64,000 nucleotides of DNA, from contig NZ_BMWD01000001.1 of the NCBI RefSeq assembly GCF_014651055.1, positions 232,350-296,349 of the forward strand, read 5' to 3'. Shown here one piece after another: positions 26,385-33,602 of the stretch. The notes under the pieces were generated by a model. It was given only the letters and a program-made list of their open reading frames with translations. It had not been told where the DNA came from and ran no database searches. A program made the position numbers and the translations under genes. Position 1 is the first letter of the stretch, and each line of letters starts with the position of its first letter. This DNA is from Streptomyces fructofermentans. GTDB taxonomy: Bacteria > Actinomycetota > Actinomycetes > Streptomycetales > Streptomycetaceae.

Positions 26385-26729
26385 GACCGAAGCCCTGTGG
26401 GCCGTGGCCCGTGGGCCCGTGGCCTGGGGGCCACGGGCGGTCGGGTCCGGCGGGCCGTGTCGCGGGCGGGCCCGGGCCCCGCGGGGCGCCCGGGGCGTTC
26501 CTGGTGTTCAGTGGGCCGTGTGACGGAGGAGTCCGAGGAGGAACTTCCCGCCTGGTGGTGAGCACGGGACGCGTATCGGCCGTACGACAGGGAGCGGGCC
26601 GGGGGAAGGACGCGTGGGAGGGCGCCACGCGCCGTCCGACCTCGGCACTCGGGAGTGAGCCACAGCACACCTGCCGTAGAGTTGAGGCCGGTCGATACCT
26701 GACCGTGGCAGATCGGAAGGGCAGCAGGC
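26385..26729. other. Intergenic region between birA and adenylate cyclase
   Basis: About 345 bases. It holds the birA terminator, then a G-rich stretch without genes. Near 26683 TAGAGT is a possible -10 element for the cyclase gene, with no clear -35. No coding sequence seen. Confidence 0.5.
26415..26438 (+). terminator. birA terminator hairpin
   Basis: GCCCGTGGCC pairs perfectly with GGCCACGGGC around TGGG. It begins about 30 bases after the birA stop codon. Confidence 0.85.
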
Positions 26730-27977
26730 GTGACCGTCGACGACACGGGCTCCGGCACAGGTGAGCCCACCTCCGGTGAGCCGGGGCGCACCGCCGGGTC
26801 GACCGCCGACACGTCCGCCGCACGGACCGACCGGGCCGAGGCGCACGCGCGGCTGGAGGAGCGGGACCGAGTGGACGCGCAGGACGGCCCGACCGGGGCC
26901 CAGGACCCGGCGGACGAGCAGGACGACTCCGGCCAGGATCCGCTGGCGCTGCGGCTCGAACAGCTCATCCTCGGCGCGGAGCGGCGCTACACCCCCTTCC
27001 AGGCCGCCCGCAGCGCCGGTGTCTCCATGGAACTGGCCTCGCGCTTCTGGCGGGCGATGGGCTTCGCGGACATCGGCCAGGCCAAGGCGCTCACCGAGGC
27101 GGACGTGCTGGCCCTGCGGCGGCTCGCCGGTCTCGTGGAGGCCGGGCTGCTCAGCGAGGCCATGGCGGTGCAGGTGGCCCGTTCGACGGGCCAGACCACC
27201 GCGCGGCTCGCCGAGTGGCAGATCGACTCCTTCCTGGAGGGCCTGACCGAGCCCCCGGAGCCCGGCATGACGCGCACCGAGGTGACGTACCCCCTCATCG
27301 AGCTGCTCCTGCCCGAGCTGGAGGAGTTCCTCGTCTACGTCTGGCGGCGCCAGCTCGCCGCCGCGACCGGGCGCGTGGTGCAGGCCGCGGACGACGAGGA
27401 GATGGTCGACCGGCGGCTCGCCGTCGGCTTCGCCGACCTCGTCGGCTTCACCCGCCTGACGCGCCGCATGGAGGAGGAGGAACTCGGCGAACTCGTCGAG
27501 GCCTTCGAGACCACGGCCGCCGACCTGGTCGCCGCGCACGGCGGGCGGCTGATCAAGACGCTGGGCGACGAGGTCCTGTACGCGGCGGACGACGCGGGCG
27601 TGGCCGCCGAGATCGCGCTGCGCCTCATCGAGACGATGGCCAACGACAACACCATGCCGGAACTGCGGGTGGGCATCGCGTTCGGAACGGTCACCACGCG
27701 CATGGGCGACGTCTTCGGCACGACCGTGAACCTCGCGTCCCGGCTCACGTCGATAGCTCCCAAGGACGCCGTCCTGGTCGACGGGGCGTTCGCCGAGGAG
27801 CTGACGCGCACCGGTGACGCGCCGGCCTCCGAGGCCGATGCCGCGGAGGCGGCGGCCGCCGCGGAGAAGGAGGGCGAGGACCCGCCCGCCTACCGCTTCG
27901 CGCTCCAGCCGATGTGGCAGCGCGCGGTGCGCGGGCTCGGCGTGGTCGAACCCTGGCTGCTTAGCCGCCGCAGCTGA
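26730..27977 (+). CDS. cya: Class III adenylate cyclase
   Basis: A 415-residue cyclase making cAMP, which in S. coelicolor is needed for spore germination and development. The N-terminal 75 residues are acidic and disordered, followed by a helical regulatory region (about 75-220). The catalytic domain begins near 225: metal Asp in VGFADLVGFTRL, adenine-selecting Lys in IKTLGDEVLY with the second metal Asp, and transition-state residues in GTTVNLASRL. No transmembrane helices are obvious, in line with a soluble enzyme. GTG start with AAGGGCAGCAGG upstream. It matches the SCO4928 position by gene order. Probably monocistronic. Confidence 0.93.
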   Translation: MTVDDTGSGTGEPTSGEPGRTAGSTADTSAARTDRAEAHARLEERDRVDAQDGPTGAQDPADEQDDSGQDPLALRLEQLILGAERRYTPFQAARSAGVSMELASRFWRAMGFADIGQAKALTEADVLALRRLAGLVEAGLLSEAMAVQVARSTGQTTARLAEWQIDSFLEGLTEPPEPGMTRTEVTYPLIELLLPELEEFLVYVWRRQLAAATGRVVQAADDEEMVDRRLAVGFADLVGFTRLTRRMEEEELGELVEAFETTAADLVAAHGGRLIKTLGDEVLYAADDAGVAAEIALRLIETMANDNTMPELRVGIAFGTVTTRMGDVFGTTVNLASRLTSIAPKDAVLVDGAFAEELTRTGDAPASEADAAEAAAAAEKEGEDPPAYRFALQPMWQRAVRGLGVVEPWLLSRRS

Positions 27978-28461
27978 CCCCCGGCGCTGCGCCGCCGTCG
28001 TGACCCGGCCGTCGTGACCCGCCGGGCGGATGCGTCGGGCGGCCCCGACCGATCTGGCCGACCCGGCCCGTCCCGACCGACCCGCCTGGCCCCGCAACGG
28101 GCCCTCGGGCCGTCCCGTCCCCGCTGCGGCGGGCTCCCGGGATCTGCGGTCCCGGTGCCGGCTGCCCACGAAACTGCTGTCCCCGGAGGCCGCGGGTGCG
28201 CCCGGGAGGCGGCCGCTCGTCGTCGGCGCGGGTTCTCGGCGCCGGTGGTTCGGCGTCCCGGTCCGGTGGCCGGCACGGTGGCTCGGAGACCTGGGCCGGG
28301 GGCTGAGGCCCGGGCGCGGTGAGGATCGCCGGGCCCGGGCCCGGGCCCGGGACCTTGGGGCTGTGGGGCTCCGGGGACGGCCGAACCCGGGTCGAGGGCC
28401 GCGCCGTACGGCTCGGCCGTCCTGCCGCGCGAGCCCCTGGACTGCCGCGCGAGCCCCTGGA
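27978..28461. other. Geneless stretch between convergent genes
   Basis: About 480 bases downstream of cya and of a convergent gene. It contains two direct copies of GGCCGTCGTGACCC near 28000, a GGGCCC triplet repeat near 28330 and the start of a 20-bp tandem repeat. Long open frames on both strands here look like GC artefacts. Confidence 0.6.
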
Positions 28462-28480
28462 CTACCGCCCGAGCCCTTCG
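28421..28480. repeat. 20-bp tandem repeat running into a gene end
   Basis: Three adjacent 20-bp units: CCTGCCGCGCGAGCCCCTGG, then the same with A at the first position, then a copy with four further changes. The third unit spans the stop codon and last codons of the gene at 28462. The array therefore crosses the coding boundary and may have been copied from the gene end. Confidence 0.85.
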
Positions 28481-29160
28481 ACGCACAGGCCCACGAGCGG
28501 TACGCACAGGGCCGGGTTCGCCGGGCGCCGGGGCGGGTCCGTACGGCCCGGCGCGGGGACCGGCGCCTGGGACGAGGGGGCGGCCACGGGGGGTTCGGGG
28601 GCCGGGTCGCGCGGGGCGGGGGGCGGCGCGTCCTCGGTGGGCGGCGCGCCCGCGGCGCGCCCGCGCTCCGGGGCGGCGGGCCGCACGGCTCCGGGCCGGG
28701 CGCCCGGCCCGCGGTCCGCGGCCCCGGGCGCGGGGGGTCCGCCCACGTGACCCCCCGGACCCGCGGGCGGGCCCGTGCGGCCCGGTGCCGGTACGGACGT
28801 CGGTGTCGGAGCGGGCTGTCCCGGGAGCGTCGCGGCGGGCGTGGCCGAGGGCGGCGTACGGGCCACGGGCACGCTGCCCGCCACCGCCTCCGTGTCGTCC
28901 CGTGCCGGGTCCCCGGCGGTCTCCGCCGCGGTGGGGTCGAGGTCCATGGCCTCGACGCCCGGGTCGCCGCCCGCGGGTTGGGGCACCGCCCGCAGCAGGC
29001 TCAACGCGCCCGCCGCCAGGGCGAGTCCTCCGACGGCGAGGACCATGCGGCGGGGGCGTGGCTTGCGGTGACGCCCACGGGCGCGGGCCGGCGCGGGCGG
29101 CACCGCGTCCGGTGTCCGCGCGACCGTCGTCGGCCTCGTCGCTGTCGCTGTGTCTGGCAT
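28462..29160 (-). CDS. Proline-rich membrane-anchored protein of unknown function
   Basis: A 232-residue protein with a basic cytoplasmic start (RARGRHRKPRPRR), one transmembrane helix (MVLAVGGLALAAGALSLL, about 40-57) and a long Pro/Ala/Gly-rich extracellular part. It ends in a short Cys-containing tail ALCVPLVGLCVEGLGR, whose two Cys could form a disulfide. The ATG at 29160 was chosen because GGAGAGGG precedes it; an ATG at 29178 is less likely. It converges with cya. The low-complexity body resembles wall-spanning linkers. No known domain; real coding is supported by the signal-anchor and conserved-looking tail. Confidence 0.65.
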   Translation of the reverse strand: MPDTATATRPTTVARTPDAVPPAPARARGRHRKPRPRRMVLAVGGLALAAGALSLLRAVPQPAGGDPGVEAMDLDPTAAETAGDPARDDTEAVAGSVPVARTPPSATPAATLPGQPAPTPTSVPAPGRTGPPAGPGGHVGGPPAPGAADRGPGARPGAVRPAAPERGRAAGAPPTEDAPPPAPRDPAPEPPVAAPSSQAPVPAPGRTDPPRRPANPALCVPLVGLCVEGLGR

Positions 29161-29377
29161 CAGATCCCTCTCCGCCACGAGGGCGCTCCCGGCGCACTGT
29201 CGCGGTGCGCAGGTTATGCCGCTCCTGGGGTGGTTCGGGGGGAATCTGTCGATGCGTCACCCGAACGTGCGGGTCTTGCCGTCGGGAGGTTTCGCCCGGC
29301 GGGGGCCGACAGGGCCGGGCCCCCGCGGTCGGCCGCGCTCCTGTGCCGGAGGGGTCGGCGCACGGAGGCGCGGCGGG

Positions 29378-30184
29378 TCACTCGCCCGGCCACTGCGGGG
29401 GGCGCTTCTCGTTGAAGGCGGCCACCCCCTCCGCCCGGTCGCCGGAGAAGGCGACCGAGCGCCAGGCCGCGTCCTCGACCTCCAGCCCCGCGCGCAGGTC
29501 GAGTCCCTGGCCGAGCCGCAGCGCGCGCTTGGCCGCGCGCAGTCCCACGGGGGAGTTCGCGGCGATGCGGGAGCCCAGCGCCAGCGCCTCGTCGCGGTCC
29601 CGTCCCGCGTCGACGAGTTCGTCGACCAGGCCCAACTCCCGTGCCTCCGCGGCCTCCACGCGCCGCGCGGAGAAGATCAGCTCCGCCGCGCGCGCGGCAC
29701 CGACCCGGCGCGGCAGCAACTGCGTGCCGCCCCCGCCGGGGATGACGCCGACCGACACCTCGGGCAGGCCCACCACGGCCGTGCCGTCCGCCACGATCAC
29801 GTCGCAGGCCAGCGCGAGTTCGAACCCGCCGCCGAGAGCGAAGCCGTGCACCGCGGCGACGGTGGGCATCGGCAGCTCCAGCACCCCGGTGTACGCGGCC
29901 CGCGCGACCGGACGCTGGCGCACCAGCTCCGCGTCGGTGAACGAGTTGCGCTCCTTGAGGTCGGCGCCGACGCAGAAGGCGCGCTCGTGCGTCGAGGTCA
30001 GCACCACCGCGCGCACCTCCCGGTCGGCGGCCAGCGCGTCGCAGGCCGCGGCGATCGAGCGGGCCATCTCCGACGACACGGCGTTCATCGCCTTGGGCCG
30101 GTCCAGGACGAGCTCCGCGACGTGACCGTGGCGCCGGACCGCCACGTACTCCCCGAACCGCCGCTCCGCGTCCTGCTCCGCCAT
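29378..30184 (-). CDS. Enoyl-CoA hydratase/isomerase family protein
   Basis: A 268-residue crotonase-fold enzyme hydrating 2-enoyl-CoA or a related acyl-CoA. The CoA-binding and oxyanion-hole segments are HERAFCVGADLKER and VHGFALGGGFELALACD; the catalytic Glu region is LPEVSVGVIPGGGGTQLLPR. A C-terminal helical region ends in FNEKRPPQWPGE, as in many beta-oxidation hydratases. AGGAGGGTG precedes the ATG. It diverges from the GGDEF gene. The palindrome GTTAAC-GTGG-GTTAAC covers positions 13-28 upstream of the start and is probably a repressor site. Confidence 0.9.
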   Translation of the reverse strand: MAEQDAERRFGEYVAVRRHGHVAELVLDRPKAMNAVSSEMARSIAAACDALAADREVRAVVLTSTHERAFCVGADLKERNSFTDAELVRQRPVARAAYTGVLELPMPTVAAVHGFALGGGFELALACDVIVADGTAVVGLPEVSVGVIPGGGGTQLLPRRVGAARAAELIFSARRVEAAEARELGLVDELVDAGRDRDEALALGSRIAANSPVGLRAAKRALRLGQGLDLRAGLEVEDAAWRSVAFSGDRAEGVAAFNEKRPPQWPGE

Positions 30185-30196
30185 GACACCCTCCTG

Positions 30197-30212
30197 GTTA
30201 ACGTGGGTTAAC
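30197..30212. promoter_or_regulatory. Operator upstream of the enoyl-CoA hydratase gene
   Basis: Perfect inverted (and direct) repeat GTTAAC, GTGG, GTTAAC, an AT-rich motif that stands out in this GC-rich DNA. It ends 13 bases before the start codon, next to the AGGAGG site, a typical place for a repressor. The regulator is unknown; fatty-acid-responsive TetR or GntR proteins are candidates. Confidence 0.6.
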
Positions 30213-30317
30213 TTCCGCCCCGATCATCGCAGCCGCCCGCGCCCGGGGAAAGGCGCCCCTCGGACCCCTGTTCGCCGCTTCGATGTCCCAAAACATTACA
30301 AAACTACCTAACCTGGA

Positions 30318-31463
30318 GTGATGGGCGGTGACGATGTGCGGCTGAGGGCCGTGGTGGCGCTGGCGCAGGGCATGGCCGCCGCGCACACCCCGCGGGAGTC
30401 CTGGCGGGCGGCGGCGGCGGGCACCTGCCTGGCGCTGGGCGGCAGCTTCGCCGCGCTGTCCGTGTGGGAGCGCGAGTCGGGACGGCTGCGGGTCCTCGTC
30501 AACGTGGGGGAGCGGGCGCCGGACGAGGAGGAGTTCCCCGAGGGCGAGACCTACCCGGTGCACCAGTTCCCGGAGATCACGGAGTTCCTGCACGAGCGCT
30601 GGGCGGGCGGGGGCGGACCCAACGCCTGGGTCGAGACGGCTGACGGGCAGGCGGAGGGGCGTGCGGAGTACTGCCACCAGCGGGTCGCCGCGCTGCGCAG
30701 GCGGGGCCGCGGGTGCTGCGTGGTCGCGCCGGTCGTGCTGCACGGCCGGGCCTGGGGTGAGCTGTACGCGGCCCGCCCGGCGGGGGCCCCGGTGTTCGAC
30801 CGCGCGGACGCCGACTTCGCGACCGTCCTCGCCTCCGTGGTCGCGGCCGGCCTCGCGCAGACGGAACGCCTGGAGGAGGCCCGCCGGCTCGCGTACACCG
30901 ACGCGCTGACGGGGCTCGCGAACCGCCGGGCCGTGGACGCGCACCTCGACGCCGCCGTCGAGCGGCACCGCGCCCACGGGGTGGTGGTGAGCCTCGTCGT
31001 GTGCGACCTCAACGGGCTCAAGCGCGTCAACGACACCCGCGGCCACGCGGTCGGCGACCGGCTCCTGGAGCGCTTCGGCTCGGTGCTCTCCCTGTGCGGC
31101 GCGATGCTCCCCGGCACCCTCGCCGCCCGCCTCGGCGGGGACGAGTTCTGTCTGCTCGCGGTCGGTCCCGCCGCCGACGAGGTCGTCAGGGTCGCCGACG
31201 AACTCTGCCGCCGGGCCGCGGAGTTGGAGTTGGGCGAGGGGGTCGCCTGCGGGGTCGCCTCGACCGAGGACCCGCTGGGCCCGGTGCGTTCGGCCCGCCG
31301 CCTGTTCCGGCTCGCCGACGCGGCCCAGTACCGCGCCAAGGCCGTACGTTCGACGAAGCCCGTGGTGGCGGGCCGCGAGGGCCCCGACGACCCCGTCGTC
31401 CGGCTCGCCGACGAGCCCCAGCCCGCGGCGTCCGAGCGCCGCAGGTTCCGCGGCCGCAGGTGA
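30318..31463 (+). CDS. cdgE: GAF-GGDEF diguanylate cyclase
   Basis: A 381-residue diguanylate cyclase. An N-terminal GAF-like sensor (about 10-185) is followed by a GGDEF domain (about 200-345) with LAYTDALTGLANRRAVDAHL at its start and an intact active site RLGGDEFCLL. No RxxD product-inhibition site is visible upstream of GGDEF. It is soluble, with no membrane helix. The position matches SCO4931, named CdgE in my memory. The product, c-di-GMP, acts through BldD and RsiG to control Streptomyces development. The start is GTG 30318 or ATG 30321, with GGAG immediately upstream. The AT-rich stretch ACATTACAAAACTACCTAAC before it probably holds the promoter. Confidence 0.88.
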   Translation: MMGGDDVRLRAVVALAQGMAAAHTPRESWRAAAAGTCLALGGSFAALSVWERESGRLRVLVNVGERAPDEEEFPEGETYPVHQFPEITEFLHERWAGGGGPNAWVETADGQAEGRAEYCHQRVAALRRRGRGCCVVAPVVLHGRAWGELYAARPAGAPVFDRADADFATVLASVVAAGLAQTERLEEARRLAYTDALTGLANRRAVDAHLDAAVERHRAHGVVVSLVVCDLNGLKRVNDTRGHAVGDRLLERFGSVLSLCGAMLPGTLAARLGGDEFCLLAVGPAADEVVRVADELCRRAAELELGEGVACGVASTEDPLGPVRSARRLFRLADAAQYRAKAVRSTKPVVAGREGPDDPVVRLADEPQPAASERRRFRGRR

Positions 31464-31544
31464 GGGCCCTCGCGCCCGCGCGGTAAGGACCCAACCCGCC
31501 GTCCACTAGTGACATCGCCGCATTCACTGCGTACGCTCCTGAAT

Positions 31545-33089
31545 ATGGATATGCACACTGTGGTGGTGGGGACGACGGGTGTCACCGCGTCCGACGTTCT
31601 CGCCGTGGCGCGCGGCGGCGCCCGCGTCGAACTCTCCGACGAGGCGCTGGCGGCGCTCGCCGCGGCCCGCGGGATCGTGGAGGCCCTCGCGGCCAAGCCG
31701 GACCCGGTCTACGGGGTCTCCACCGGCTTCGGCGCCCTCGCGACCCGGCACATCAGCCAGGAGCTGCGGGCCCAGCTCCAGCGCAACATCGTGCGCTCGC
31801 ACGCCGCGGGCATGGGCCCGCGCGTCGAGCGCGAGGTGGTCCGCGCCCTGATGTTCCTGCGGCTCAAGACGGTCTGCTCGGGGCGCACCGGCGTCCGCCC
31901 GTCCGTCGCGCGGACCATGGCCGACGTCCTCAACGCCGGCATCACCCCGGTCGTCCACGAGTTCGGCTCGCTCGGCTGCTCGGGAGACCTCGCCCCGCTC
32001 TCCCACTGCGCCCTGACGCTGATGGGCGAGGGCGACGCCGAGGGCCCCGACGGCACGGTGCGGCCCGCCGGCGAACTCCTCGCCGAGCACGGCATCGAGC
32101 CCGTCGAACTGCGCGAGAAGGAGGGCCTCGCCCTCCTCAACGGCACCGACGGCATGCTCGGCATGCTGGTCATGGCTCTCGCCGACCTCGACACCCTCTA
32201 CAAGTCCGCCGACATCACCGCGGCCCTCAGCCTCGAAGCGCTCCTCGGCACCGACAAGGTCCTCGCGCCCGAGCTGCACGCCATCCGCCCGCACCCCGGA
32301 CAGGGCGCCAGCGCCGCCAACATGCTTGCCGTGCTCAAGGGTTCGGAGCTCACCGGGCACCACCAGGACGACGCCCCGCGCGTCCAGGACGCCTACTCCG
32401 TGCGCTGCGCCCCCCAGGTCGCCGGCGCCGGCCGCGACACCATGGCCCACGCCGGCCTGGTCGCGGACCGCGAGCTGGCCTCCGCCGTCGACAACCCCGT
32501 GGTCCTGCCCGACGGCCGCGTCGAGTCCAACGGCAACTTCCACGGCGCCCCCGTCGCGTACGTGCTCGACTTCCTCGCCATCGCCGCGGCCGACCTCGGA
32601 TCGATCGCCGAGCGCCGCACCGACCGGCTCCTCGACAAGAACCGCTCGCACGGCCTGCCGCCGTTCCTCGCGGACGACCCGGGCGTCGACTCCGGCCTGA
32701 TGATCGCCCAGTACACGCAGGCCGCCCTGGTCAGTGAGCTGAAGCGGCTCGCCGTCCCGGCCTCCGCGGACTCCATCCCGTCCTCCGCCATGCAGGAGGA
32801 CCACGTCTCGATGGGCTGGTCGGCCGCCCGCAAGCTCCGTACGGCCGTCGACAACCTGGCCCGTGTCGTCGCCATCGAGCTGTACGCCGCCACGCGCGCC
32901 GTCGAACTGCGCGCCGGACTCACCCCCGCCCCCGCGTCGCAGGCCGCGATCAACGCCGCCAGGGCCGCCGGAGTGGGCGGCCCGGGACCCGACCGCTTCC
33001 TCGCCCCGGACCTCGCGGCGGCCGACGCCTTCGTGCGCGACGGACGCCTCCTGGCTGCCGTGGAAGCCGTCACGGGACCGCTCGCCTGA
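31545..33089 (+). CDS. hutH: Histidine ammonia-lyase
   Basis: A 514-residue enzyme deaminating L-histidine to urocanate, the first step of histidine utilisation. The sequence matches the S. coelicolor HutH I recall. The MIO cofactor forms from GSLGCSGDLAPLSH; the first residue of the triad is Cys rather than the common Ala. Also conserved: YGVSTGFGALATRHI, LLNGTDGMLGML, QDAYSVRCAPQV and SSAMQEDHVSMGW. ATG at 31545 or 31551. It lies alone, 80 bases after the GGDEF gene, with no other hut genes in the window, as usual in Streptomyces. Confidence 0.96.
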   Translation: MDMHTVVVGTTGVTASDVLAVARGGARVELSDEALAALAAARGIVEALAAKPDPVYGVSTGFGALATRHISQELRAQLQRNIVRSHAAGMGPRVEREVVRALMFLRLKTVCSGRTGVRPSVARTMADVLNAGITPVVHEFGSLGCSGDLAPLSHCALTLMGEGDAEGPDGTVRPAGELLAEHGIEPVELREKEGLALLNGTDGMLGMLVMALADLDTLYKSADITAALSLEALLGTDKVLAPELHAIRPHPGQGASAANMLAVLKGSELTGHHQDDAPRVQDAYSVRCAPQVAGAGRDTMAHAGLVADRELASAVDNPVVLPDGRVESNGNFHGAPVAYVLDFLAIAAADLGSIAERRTDRLLDKNRSHGLPPFLADDPGVDSGLMIAQYTQAALVSELKRLAVPASADSIPSSAMQEDHVSMGWSAARKLRTAVDNLARVVAIELYAATRAVELRAGLTPAPASQAAINAARAAGVGGPGPDRFLAPDLAAADAFVRDGRLLAAVEAVTGPLA

Positions 33090-33192
33090 CGCCTCCGCCA
33101 CGCCGACGGGGGCGCCGTTTGACCCACGACGTCCCCGTTGGCAGATGTGCTAGGGTTCTTAACGAAACGTTTTTGGTACCCATTAACTTTGT

Positions 33193-33231
33193 GCGCCTGA
33201 AAGGAATCTCCCTCAGGCGCGTTTTGTTTTT
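33193..33231 (+). terminator. Intrinsic terminator hairpin in the cspA leader
   Basis: GCGCCTGA pairs perfectly with TCAGGCGC around a 12-base loop, followed at once by GTTTTGTTTTT. It is the only textbook rho-independent terminator with a long U-tract that I see in the window. It lies 104 bases after the hutH stop and 45 before the cspA start codon. It may terminate hutH, or attenuate a cspA transcript that starts upstream. Confidence 0.8.
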
Positions 33232-33275
33232 CCGGTCATTTCCGGATGGGAGCCACCTATCCAAGGAGAAATGAC

Positions 33276-33479
33276 ATGGCTACTGGCACCGTGAAGTGGT
33301 TCAACGCTGAAAAGGGCTTCGGCTTCATCGAGCAGGACGGCGGCGGCGCCGACGTCTTCGCCCACTACTCCAACATCGCCACCTCCGGCTTCCGTGAGCT
33401 GCAGGAAGGCCAGAAGGTCTCCTTCGACGTCACGCAGGGCCAGAAGGGCCCGCAGGCGGAGAACATCGTCCCCGCCTAA
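33276..33479 (+). CDS. Cold-shock protein, CspA family
   Basis: A 67-residue single OB-fold protein binding single-stranded RNA or DNA. It has both RNP motifs, KGFGFIEQ and VFAHYS, and the usual start [20 protein letters not shown] lies nine bases before the ATG. The leader between hutH and the start is AT-rich and structured, as known for cold-shock mRNAs, and contains an intrinsic terminator hairpin. A second strong hairpin follows the stop. The next gene is a DEAD-box RNA helicase, a common functional partner in RNA unfolding at low temperature. Confidence 0.96.
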   Translation: MATGTVKWFNAEKGFGFIEQDGGGADVFAHYSNIATSGFRELQEGQKVSFDVTQGQKGPQAENIVPA

Positions 33480-33502
33480 TTCCGGGACGCGCACCACGCG
33501 AG

Positions 33503-33536
33503 CCGGGGCCCGCACCTTCGGGTGCGGGCCCCGGCT
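33503..33536 (+). terminator. cspA terminator hairpin
   Basis: GCCGGGGCCCGCACC pairs with GGGTGCGGGCCCCGGC around a TTC(G) loop; about 15 perfect pairs, starting 24 bases after the stop codon and followed by TTGT. Confidence 0.9.
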
Positions 33537-33602
33537 TGTGCTGTCCGTGTGTCCTTGAACACGGGAAAACCGTGAGGCCCAGGAAGGAATTCCAGATCCA
33601 GC

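Noticed and set aside
27890..29260. 456-codon leftward open frame overlapping cya and the membrane-protein gene
   Set aside because: Low-complexity Arg/Gly/Pro translation; the 28462-29160 frame has a ribosome binding site and a transmembrane anchor and explains the region better.
33119..33156. TTGACC and TAGGGT as a single promoter for cspA
   Set aside because: The spacing is 26 bases, too long for a standard promoter; TAGGGT alone may be a -10 element.
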